A stretch of 64,000 nt of DNA, taken from Ixodes scapularis (taxonomy: Eukaryota; Arthropoda; Arachnida; Ixodida; Ixodidae). The notes under the pieces were generated by a model. It was not told where the DNA came from and made no database searches. It saw only the letters and a list, made by a program, of their open reading frames with translations. Positions 33,736 to 42,938 of this stretch are shown here, piece by piece (position 1 is the first letter of the stretch; each line of letters begins with the position of its first letter). The stretch lies in assembly GCF_016920785.2 (NCBI RefSeq), contig NW_024609835.1, positions 86,586,243 through 86,650,242 on the forward strand, written 5' to 3'. A program made the position numbers and the translations under genes.

Positions 33736-33866
33736 CTCTTCTGGATTTCCAGTTGGCACATCTTTCCAATTTGTTTCAGCTCGGCGGCTTCCTTCGCTTT
33801 GATGCCTCCGCAAGAAGACGCGTCCTGCGTTCGCTCCAATTTCTCTAACGTCTCTTCTGCGAACAT
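33736..33866 (-). CDS. Possible first coding exon, minus strand
   Basis: ATG at 33866 opens 43 codons plus two bases and stops at a strong donor, AAGAG|GTAACG. The peptide is protein-like: a charged, probably helical segment (FAEETLEKLERTQDA, KAKEAAELKQIGK) with codon use like real exons. The upstream frame stays open to about 33920 without another ATG. No family recognised. No partner exon is found at lower coordinates in the window, so the gene would have a long intron. The CpG-rich sequence at 33930-34320 could be its promoter. Confidence 0.35.
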
Positions 33867-33929
33867 CGTCGGCAACCTTAATGGATATAGGATAAGGGAT
33901 GGAATGCCGGACTCCCGCACGCTCCGCTA

Positions 33930-34320
33930 ACGCTAGTCAAACTTCGAAGTAGTCAACGTCCAGGTAACCGACCGAAGAGTGAGCGCACAGGCGTTACATG
34001 GGATCGGATGGCACGCGAGGCGGCACTAAGACCTGTAAACGAGTGTTGTGCGCGTTTCGGCAGCTCCGCTCGTCTGGCGGTCTTCTTCGTGGGGGGTTAA
34101 TTGGGTGTGCCGTTTCCAGGCTGGCGACGGTCTTTCCAATCCAGTGAGACGGAGAGAGGTGAGGGGTGACGGCGCTGCCCATGAGATCAAATTAACCGAC
34201 CCCGAAGCGGTGCGCGCTCTCCGGGGATCGTGTCGTTCCAAAACGTCGGCACGCGGCGAGTATACGAGGAAGCGCGAATTTCGGCGCAAATCCGCACCCA
34301 AGTTTGCATCGTGAGGGAGA
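33930..34320 (-). promoter_or_regulatory. CpG-rich region upstream of the possible exon
   Basis: A GC- and CpG-rich block lies directly upstream, on the minus strand, of the possible first exon. No TATA box is clear. This is inference from position and composition only. Confidence 0.2.
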
Positions 34321-34544
34321 TTGAAGAACTTCCATTCCCAGTTCGATTTCGATGGAACCTGCCAAAGACTTCAAACCCGGTCTAGTATATAAACGAGTAC
34401 TTCCCGTGCAACACGGTGAAAGGTATACATAATTCATCCCAACAGGTGAACAAGAATAATTTGCGGTGCTCCATCAGCTTGTCCGCGATATTTTTTTTTA
34501 TCCTCCTTGCCCTTACAGTTTGTTCATTCTTAGGTATTCCGCAT

Positions 34545-34777
34545 TGTTGAAGACACTTTGTTCGATCCCCACCCCTGCCCATTTCGATCTGGATGAGCAT
34601 GTACCGGCGTGCGGTTGTGCATCATTACTGCGTGATGCACGCTAGAGACTCCAGGCTAGCAGTCGTAATGCACTGGCTAAATTTCCCATCTGCAGTAGGT
34701 AATATGTCCCATACTCTGTCAAACTAAACTCCTGCTGTCTAAACAACTAACGGCAATAAAAAAGAAAAAAAAAAAAA
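34545..34777 (+). repeat. tRNA-derived SINE, 5'-truncated copy
   Basis: The B-box is tgttcgatccc (34559-34569). The body matches the copy at 31.9 kb (gcgtgcggttgtgcatca, ccaggctagcagtcgt, gcactggctaaatt) and it ends in an A-rich tail (34752-34777). The A-box half is missing or diverged. Confidence 0.75.
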
Positions 34778-34909
34778 GCACTGACATATATGTCTTTGTG
34801 TTCGCGTTTTACGATCTGCATATAGTGCAGAGTTACTAGAACATATGTGTAAGACGAAAGCTTGATTTAGCTCTGGAAATTACATAGAACAACAATAAGA
34901 ACGGACTAA

Positions 34910-35075
34910 TTAGTTTCTCTTCATCTTCTGAAAACCTTTCGACAGCATTATATGCTGCAGCATCCCTGCTTCGTGCTGTTTCCGATCCTCAAAACACGCC
35001 AAAACAAAGGAGGCGGTAGAATTGAACACGCGCGAAGTGTGCCCAGGTAGATCAAGGTGTCCGCGAATATCCGGG
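34910..35075 (-). CDS. Possible terminal coding exon, minus strand
   Basis: After an acceptor-like CACTAACAG (RC of 35076-35084) the minus strand is open for about 55 codons to a TAA at 34912-34910. It reads GHLDLPGHTSRVFN, FVLACFEDRKQHEAG and HIMLSKGFQKMKRN. The composition is protein-like, but I recognise no family and no upstream exon was found. It may be a relic. Confidence 0.2.
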
Positions 35076-35084
35076 CTGTTAGTG

Positions 35085-36296
35085 ACCAAGCAAAGAGGAG
35101 ACAATTCGAATCTAACTGTCAACCTGACACGAGAAAAAAAAAGTTGTTTTTTACTACTATTATTAATATTATTGTAACGCACGACAGGGCGCGCTCGTAA
35201 ACTGAATGCACCGTTCGATAGTTCGCTTTTAACGACGCATGGAGACCGAAAGCAAATGTTTTTTTTTTTTTTTTTTAATGAGACCGTAAAACATATATTA
35301 AGACTTCAAACGCGGCCAAACTTGCAGCTGCACTGTCGAAGTTTGAAAGGTCGTTCACCCATATCGTGTTCCCGGAATAATACGTGTACGATCGACGTCG
35401 GATTGTATTTCGTTCCCGGTGCCGTAAATCTTGTTCGTGCAAGCAAAGCGCGGGAGAGAAACACGGGACCATTTATTTACGTAGACTCCGGAACGCGAAT
35501 TACGTGATGGGTGTTCATGCGGCTGTAGGCCACCGTGCTGTAGGCCAAGTCAACGCACGTGCACGCGCAGGGAGTCCGGTTTGCCCGTGTGTTCGCTAAA
35601 GGATCCCGGGAAAATAGCGCCAAGCTCCATAAAGATGTTTTTTCTCCCTCTCTCTCTCCCCCATAGGGTCGCCATTTTGGCTCATGACATGAGAAATTTC
35701 TCCTTGACCTCTCCGTTCTTGGTGAGCCAACGAAAATTCGCTCGCGATGGGCAGCTTTATAGAGACGTTTCTTGCATACCGAGATTTTGGTATCCACACA
35801 CCGGCGAAACAAGCGTACATCATCGTACCGCCACCACATGCGATGTCGGTGCTTGGATGCATTGAAAAATAATTTTATTTATTTCCTATCCGCAAGAAAA
35901 ACAATATCATTGCAAGAGGCGCAAACACAGTGCCAAAGAAGTTTAGTATATTGGCGAGGAACGGCCTTCAACGCTATACACGATGCTCAAAAAAAAAAAA
36001 AAAAAAAAAAAAAAAACACGAAAAAAAAAAACTGTTAGTAACGTTAGTTGTCTATATATAATAAGGAGATAAATATGCATGTATTTACCCAGTTCGTCCC
36101 GAAAGTGTTGTCTATAGAGTGGGAAACCCCTACGAACGGAGTCCGTATTAACGAGACATGACTGTATGGCGGCTGCAGCGAAATTAATCGACGACATCTA
36201 GTGGTTAGGGCGCAAAGCAGTCGAAGTTGGTTAGCTCGCCAGTATGCACAAATGCGTTGAGAATTCACAGCTCCTGCCAGCCAACAGGATAAGATC
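35085..36296. other. No gene recognised
   Basis: A T tract at 35258-35277 and an A28 run at 35989-36016. The remainder has short frames only. Confidence 0.3.
35989..36016. repeat. A28 homopolymer
   Basis: 28 uninterrupted A bases, followed by a second A run. Confidence 0.9.
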
Positions 36297-36440
36297 TGAT
36301 TCACACGGTGCGATTTCACTTGCGATTTCGCAACTGTAACGTCGATCGTGCGAAAAAAAAAAAAAATTGGATGATGCTGTGATGTTTGGCGTCGCAGGTT
36401 CGAATTCGCGAGCAAAATCGCACGGTGTGAATTGGGCTTC
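36297..36440. repeat. MITE-like element, TIR ATTCACACGGTGCGATTT
   Basis: ATTCACACGGTGCGATTT near 36299 is inverted, with one change, ending near 36432. CTTGCGATTTCG and CGAATTCGCGAGC continue the pairing inside. About 144 bp with an A run in the loop. Confidence 0.65.
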
Positions 36441-38334
36441 AGGGATGGTGAACCGAAATTTGGATTTAAAAAAAAAAAAAAAACAATGCAGGAAATGTAG
36501 GCGGGACGCTACAATCCCTACAATACTACTTGCAAGGCGATATCTCGAATGGACGGCCGGTATTTTTGGAAAAAGAGGTCGAGATTGAACCAGGCCGACG
36601 AGGCGCGTGACGTCAATATACCGTGTTTCCTCCTCTCTTAGCTTAACTCCCTCAAGGCCACGAGGCGGTGAAAGCGCGAGGCCGTTCCCTCTCCTTCTCG
36701 GAGAAACATGACGTCAACATTCCTGCCAAATGCGTCTCCTTTTTTGAAAAATACGGTCATCCGTTCAAAACATCGCGGTATGAGTGATGTTTTGGTGTTT
36801 GTAGCATCCCGTTGCACGCTTTTTCTGCGTGTTTTGGGAAATTCAAATTTCGGTTCAGCATCCCTTTAAGACGTGGACATGGCCTCCGAGTTACGCCCCG
36901 GTCATCTCGGAGGACACACCGTGGAGGCATATCTGAAGATGCTGTTGGCGAACGACCAGAAGATACGATGGCACTGGGCACGTGCAATGGCGTGTTTCTG
37001 AAGCGAAGCAGAACGCACACGGAGCGTTGGGAGTGCACGCCTTGCAGGCAGGCTCGAGCACTAACCAGGAAGCACTGTAGTCGGTGACAGGTTAAAAAGC
37101 AAGTAAATGCTCCGCCTCCAGCGCCAGCTTTTCTAGCATTGAAAACGCTTCGGCGTTTCGTCGGCCTCGAGCGTGCACGCGCAGCCAAAGCACGGAGGAA
37201 GGAACGAGCACGTGCTGGAGCAGGGCGTTTGAAAAAGACATCCTGTCGTTCTCACTCAGTCAGTGACTTTTTTCGTTCAATACGTGCGCGAGCAGTGGTT
37301 AAAGGAAAAATGATCGCGTTTGTAGCTTCAGATTCATTTGCACTTATGTTGTGTCGGTTGCGTTCGCAGCAACCTAAACGGACTGCAACGACAACGACAC
37401 CGGGACCTTGCCGTACGCAACGTGGCAACCGATGCAAGAGGTTTACCTTTCGTTTCTTTCGTTTTAATTCAAGGTTTACCTTCATGCACCAATCATGAGT
37501 CACGGGTTGTTCGGGTGTTCGCCTCTGTCATGTTACCCTCATTCTGGCGGAGATGCTACGTGTGGGAAAGTCTCGAATCCCTCCGAAGACAACTCCCGCG
37601 TTTTTGTCTGGTGCCCGCGAAGCCACAGTTTTCCCCGTCCGCTCCCGCCCAAACTGAACAGCTCCGGGCGAGGGCGAGTGGATTCTATCTCAGGCGTGAC
37701 GTCCTTCTCCTGGCGGACTTGGCTTCAACTAACCGGGGACGTGGCGGGCCGAGTCCACTTCACGTGCCTCGCGGGGAGGACCGGCTGTTGTCGGACCGCG
37801 CGACTTTTTTGTGCGAGCCTTATCGAATCCCTGCGCCCGCGCGCTGGCTCTCTCCGACAACTGCGCCGTCTCGTCAGGGACGCGCCGCGAACGCTAGCGG
37901 GTCTAGGTTCCCGTTGCCGCTTCATGCGTTTAACCAATGGCGAGTCAGTGAATTCTTGGTTTCAAAACTGGGTCCCTTGCAGAGTCAGCTTGCCGGTGCG
38001 GTTGAGTAAGCATTGCTGAATCACGCAAGATTTTGTTTTTATGAGTTTTACCGATGAAACAGCGCTAAATATTGATCCTGATCGAGGGGGCATCATTGGT
38101 CATTTCTCCCCGGCATTGTTAGTTGGCATCTTGCTTCGTTTTCTACGACGCGTGCTCCGGTTCTTCTCATTTCTCGTTGTTCGCCAGACTCCGACGATTC
38201 AGTCTGTTAACCAGCGTCGCATAATGCTCACGTCGTGTAAGCGCCGCATTCGCAATATACGTCTCTCATATTAGGCTCCTTGGCCGAGATTCACCTAATG
38301 TTAAGGGGTAACCCCGTGTCAGCACCTCCGACTC
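36441..38334. other. GC-rich region upstream of the Tc1-derived gene
   Basis: Mostly CpG-rich with a TGACGTCA at 36608. Frames of up to 223 residues (37338-38009) overlap on different frames without a domain, so I treat them as chance. It may hold the promoter and a 5' UTR exon of the Tc1-derived gene. I cannot place the transcription start. Confidence 0.3.
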
Positions 38335-38340
38335 TAAGCC

Positions 38341-39899
38341 ATGCCCCCTAGAATCCCCCTCGACGTTAGGATCGCCATTAGCCAACTGCACGACGCCGGA
38401 CTTTCCCAGCGGGAGATCGCTACCAGGGTGGGAGTGAACAAGCGGGCCGTCAACAGGATCGTACAGGCGTACCGCGACGAGGGCCGCATCGAAGATGCTC
38501 CGCGAGGCGCTCCTCCGAACGCCACGTCCGCCGGCGAAGACCTGCTGGTCGTGGCCGCCATCGCGGATGACCCGTTCCTCACGGTACCGGAGCTCAAGCG
38601 CTGTCTGAACCTCAACGCGTCGGTGGGCACCATCAAGCGGCGCCTGCAAATGGCAGGGATACGTTGCCGCGTGACGGGCCAGAAGCCGCGGTTCCTCCGA
38701 CACCACCGGGACAGCCGGCTTGCCTTTGCCCAGGAGCACCGGTCCTGGGGCCGGGAGCAGTGGGCGAAGGTCATCTTTTCCGGAGAGGCCAGTTTCTGCA
38801 GCCGCTGGGACGGACAGAGGCGGGCATGGAGGCCCGCCTACTGTAGGTGAGACATCGCTTCCCAACTTCGCATCATCGGTGTATCCAAGTTCAACGGGTC
38901 TATTCATTCAGACACATGCTTCTTTCGTAGGTCTCTATGTGGCTCAACGTTTACAGTTCGTTCTCTCTCAGTTCCTTCTCAGAGCACGAGGCAGGGAATT
39001 GTATTTTTTCCCCTCCGGGCGTCATATTTTACCAACACGAAGTGCTATAGCGCAACAAGCCTTAGCTACAAGGTGTATGTACCTCGCGTCTAAAGCCAAC
39101 GACACATTTCTCACCCAGCGTGCGCACTACATGGAAGGCCTTTGCTTGCCGCCGATGGTTGTAAATATTGATGGTTGCAGCTCTAAGGAGATTCTCACCC
39201 GAGCCTCCAAGGACGCACCCTTTCCTTCTTCTCATTCGCCGTTTTGTAGCAGTACAGTACATGCCAACCTTCGCGATGACCGGTCTTCTATCTTTCGCCC
39301 TATAGTTCTACTCTACTCTACCAAACATGGGTGTGTCAAAGTTTTATTTTTCGGACGCATGACTCCGCCACAGATACGATCCAGAGTATATCAAGCAAGT
39401 GGAGTCGAGCGGCCGTTGCCTCCTCAACGTGTGGAGCTGCGTAAGCCACATGGGACTGGGTCCGCTGCACAGAACAGACGGCCTCCTCACGGCACAGCAG
39501 TACGTGGAGATCCTGGGCGACGTCATGATGCCCTTCGCTCTGGACGGCCCGTTTCCGGACGGAGTATTCCTCTTCCAAGACGAGGAGCGCTCCAGCCTCC
39601 ACAGGGCGGACGTGGTCGAGAAGTTCCTCCAAGAACGGGAGGTAGGCGTTCTTCAGTGGCCTCCCGAAATGTGGGACCTGAACGTCATCGAGGACGTCTG
39701 GACCCTGCTGACCAAGCTGGAGCTGCGTCGACGACGCCTTGAGGATTCTAGTACCGACACCCTGTGGACGGCGCTAAGCGGTGCCTGGCAGCGGCTGCGG
39801 GAGCAGCCCCACCTGGTAGCGAGCCTCTACGACGCCCTGCCTGGTCGCGTGTGCGAAATAATATCGGCCGATGGGGGCCACATCCCTGCTGAAACGTGA
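38341..39899 (+). CDS. Two-exon Tc1-like transposase-derived protein, probably domesticated
   Basis: CDS joins 38341-38846 and 39374-39899, giving 343 aa. An in-frame TAA immediately upstream (38335-38337) fixes the ATG. Residues about 10-48 form a paired-like helix-turn-helix (LSQREIATRVGVNKRAVNRI). Residues about 65-125 resemble the second Tc3/Tc1 DNA-binding helix-turn-helix. The DDE domain follows: FSGEASF at 145-151, RYDPEYI at the exon junction, GPLHRTDG, FLFQDEERSSLH and WDLNVIEDVW. In active Tc1 relatives the first motif is FSDES; here the Asp is Gly148. Aligning RSSLH with the usual RSPVH places Glu240 at the second Asp, exactly 34 residues before the conserved Glu275. So only one of three catalytic residues remains, yet the frame is intact and third codon positions are mostly G or C. 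No terminal inverted repeats flank it. I infer a host gene with lost transposition activity and retained DNA binding. A recently inactivated transposon copy is the alternative. Confidence 0.8.
38847..39373 (+). other. Intron of the Tc1-derived gene (527 bp)
   Basis: The donor is AG|GTGAGA at 38845-38852 and the acceptor is CCACAG|ATAC ending at 39373. Splicing restores the frame through an AG+A arginine codon (residue 169), turning ...RPAYC into ...RPAYCRYDPEY, which matches the uninterrupted Tc1 transposase domain. Base composition is visibly more AT-rich than in the exons. Tc1 transposase genes normally lack introns, so this one was probably gained after capture. Confidence 0.75.
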
Positions 39900-39941
39900 T
39901 CACGGTTTTCTTGATGCAACGAATCTAGCCTATTTTGATAT

Positions 39942-39947
39942 AATAAA
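39942..39947 (+). promoter_or_regulatory. Poly(A) signal of the Tc1-derived gene
   Basis: A canonical AATAAA lies 43 bases after the stop codon of the Tc1-derived gene, which is a plausible short 3' UTR. Confidence 0.5.
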
Positions 39948-39949
39948 GC

Positions 39950-40594
39950 CACAAAGTTGGAACCCTAAAACTGTAGCGCTCTTTTCATCCGTTGGTGTCG
40001 TTCGGGAGACATTGTGTATCTATTTTGAAGCGTGCCAATTGTCCGATTTTAGTCACTGCAAGAGGGAGATCGAGATTTCATTTGCCTCTAGCGTAGCGAA
40101 CTAGGATAGCGCTCGTAGACAGCTCGTCTGCTAAAGCGAGCGAAGAACGCGGTTCGTCTGTCACGAAGTGTCATTCGCAGACGAAAATAAAACAAGAAAA
40201 CGCCGTACGTCATCTATAGACTAAAAACAGCGGCAGACATGCTTACGACTGCTTACGTGTAGGAAGGCGAAAGCATTCGTACACGGCAGCGCATTCCTAC
40301 AAGCAACGGGTCACGTCTTCCTATCGCACACGGCGCTCCGGCGGTGGTATCCAGCTCCCCCACTGCGCAGGCGCGGCGGCCCCGCCGTCATCACGGCTTC
40401 CGTGACAAAGCACCTCTGCTGGTGTACGTTGTGTTTCACTTCTGAGGCACGTCAACTTTGACCTTGAGCGGCGCGTTCTTGATGACGTATTTTTATGGCC
40501 ATCTTTCGGGCACAACGCCGACGTTTTTTCGCGTAATAACACATATAAAACTTTCGCCCTAAAAAAAAAAAAAAAGATATCAGAATAGTTTAAA
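39950..40594. other. No gene recognised
   Basis: Downstream flank of the Tc1-derived gene. Short inverted words (ttcgtctg/cagacgaa, about 40155-40183) and an A tract at 40561-40575. Confidence 0.3.
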
Positions 40595-40765
40595 AGCAGC
40601 CAACGCTACGAGCTGATGGGACCAATCAGACAGCGTCAAAAATGCACCATCATGGTCCGTTATGTTTCTGTAGGTATCGCTGAACCGATCATAAACAGAA
40701 AAGGCAAAGTTACTTGAGCTTTTGACAACGCTTGATTGGTCCCATTGTCTCTTAGCGTCGGCTGC
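40595..40765. repeat. Foldback element with CCAAT-containing arms
   Basis: Arms of about 45 bp, 40595-40642 and 40722-40765, are inverted copies: GCAGCCAACGCTA, ATGGGACCAATCA and GTCAAAA. About 171 bp, no coding. The two ATTGG/CCAAT boxes face each other. Confidence 0.65.
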
Positions 40766-42334
40766 GTCTGGACTTCAGCTGAAACGAAGCATAGCCGTCA
40801 TTTTTATTAACAATCGCGTAACACGCCTCGCTCTGGAGGACTGCTCTCTCCTTAGCCCGTGGGTGCATTGCGACGAAGCTAGATACGCAAAATTGCAATG
40901 CCTCTTTCTACTCCTCGGCTGTCGCTTCACTGCATGGCTTAAGAGCACAGTGAGAAGCGCACTCAACGAAGCTAACTAACCCGCCAGAGCGGACCGCGAA
41001 CGTGAGAAATATTGCGAAAAGTTCCGAGTATTGTCAACATTTCATACAGAGATAAAAACAAATTAAACCCACAGTAACGACCCGGCCATGTTGCGGCGCT
41101 TGAGCATGTTATACTTTCAGCATTAATAAAGTGAAAATAAGTTTTGGCGCTATGTTGGTGCTAATTCCTCACACTGTCGCAACATATAGCAGAATCTAGC
41201 AGGGAAGGGTAATCACATTGTCACAGTTTGGAGCAAAAATGGCGCAGCAATCACATCACTGCAGTATAGGGATGTAAAACCTTGGACAGTGGCTGATTGG
41301 TGGTCAACGTCTTTCCCAGTGGATCGTGAGTAAACAAACGACAGCAGTATTCGACAAAGCTCGAAATGGCTCAAATGTTCTCGCGTCTTCTCAGTCCTCC
41401 TGGTCAGCCAGCGCTAAGCGCTCAAACGCTCCTCTTCCCGAGCTACTTGGCCGTGATCATCAGATTGAAACACCGCCAAAAGGGGACCGGAGCCGCCTCC
41501 GCAGGGGGGGGTACTGCCACCATTCTGGGGAACACCCCGGCTTGAGCAGCTATATAAGCTAGCAGTATCGGCACGATCTATTCTACGTTTTAACATTCTT
41601 TAGAAGAGGAGGAGGAGAGGTGCTCGATGCTGATTGGGTAACGGGAAGGTCACGTGACCAGATGAAGTAGGCGAGGAGGAGCTCGACTTCCTGTGCGCAC
41701 TGAGGGAGAGGAACTCGAGAATATGGAAGGCTCTGGAAAATTCCCAGGTTCATCAGTCTGATTAGCGGTAGTATCGCTTTATTCTATAGGAACAACTATC
41801 GAATGTACACATGGTACGCGTCAAACTATCTAATGAAGGGCGGCGCGAACGTGGGCGTCTGGCGTCTGGAAACTCAAGAGTATCGTAGACGTTTGTCATG
41901 CTAGAACGTTTCACGTAAATATGCAACAGCAGCAGTTTGTAACAGCAGCAGTTATTAGCAGTTTGCCCTGCATTTTTTTTTCTCGTTGGCGCGCCGCCAT
42001 TTTGGTGTTTGGAGCAGAGCGGGTACAGTTGGGAATCGTTTTGATCCCAAAATGCGACTACCTGAACTTTGAAAACGGTGTGAAGGAAGCTAGGGGGAAA
42101 CAAAGAAGTCTAATTTTGCTTTGTGGCGGATTATTTTGACATTTCTGGAAGGCAGAAACCTTCCTTCTGCGGTTTCGGATGGAGCTTCCGCGATAACTGG
42201 CAACAATGATTTTAAGCACCAAGATGGATTAAGTGTTGTTAGTCTGAAGCCTGGCTTATAATTTAGTAGCTCTAAGGCCGCCATCACGTGCTGCTCCGCG
42301 CGGCTTCCAAGTTGGCAGCACGTACACGGCGCGC
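40766..42334. other. No gene recognised
   Basis: GTCACGTGAC at 41649-41658, a CAGCAG run at 41923-41960 and a segment (41985-42040) with ggcgcgccgccattttggtg that recurs inverted at 28.7 kb. No coding motif. Confidence 0.3.
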
Positions 42335-42675
42335 GGAACGCGTCTCCCACCGGCGTGTTTAGCGTCCTATTTCAACCACGCATCGAACGCTGTCCCGGAG
42401 TGGCAACAAATTACGTCAGAAAAACCGGTGCGTCACGGTGTCGGACGTCGCGATCCCGGTGGTTGGCCATACAAGTTCCGGCAAAAAGCACGATCGAACG
42501 CGAGTGCGGCGGTCGTCGCGGCGTCCCAACTCTTGTCTGCCGAAGCTTCCGTAGACTGTCACAAGCTGGAGGGTGACCTGCAGCAGAACAGGCGTCTGCC
42601 ACATCCACAACCGCCAGTGTGACACCGCCAGGATCGCGGTCGGCGACAACATGGCGCTTCTATGAGACACGTTCC
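42335..42675 (+). repeat. MITE-like element, TIR GGAACGYGTCTC
   Basis: GGAACGCGTCTC at 42335-42346 is inverted at 42664-42675 with one change. The interior is collinear with the minus strand of 26870-27192, so this is a dispersed family. It has no transposase and no clear target duplication. Confidence 0.6.
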
Positions 42676-42852
42676 AGGCACTGTGGCAGCATTCCAGGAC
42701 AGGAGTGACTATAAATGGCGGATGCAGAGTGTCGCCTTCGTTTTCCTTTCGCCGCCCAGCTGCTCCCAGGCGGAGAAGGGACGTGACATTCGTCAGATCT
42801 GACTACAGCGCTTGCGGAAAAGCGGCATTGCAGAGCGCCGCCGGCTTGGGGC

Positions 42853-42855
<3 letters not shown>

Positions 42856-42923
<68 letters not shown>
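42856..42923. repeat. (AT)34 microsatellite
   Basis: About 68 bp of uninterrupted AT dinucleotides followed by T15, inside a GC-rich neighbourhood. Tyr-Ile repeats in all overlapping frames are artefacts of this. Confidence 0.95.
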
Positions 42924-42937
<14 letters not shown>

Positions 42938-42938
42938 C

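Noticed and set aside
37338..38009. 223-codon plus-strand frame upstream of the Tc1-derived gene
   Set aside because: It lies in CpG-rich DNA where several frames are open at once, starts from a non-ATG-like context and has no domain.
38266..38907. 213-codon minus-strand frame
   Set aside because: It is the antisense shadow of the GC-rich first exon.
38720..39742. 340-codon frame spanning the intron
   Set aside because: It is a different register that runs through the intron. The spliced frame matches Tc1 transposases and this one does not.
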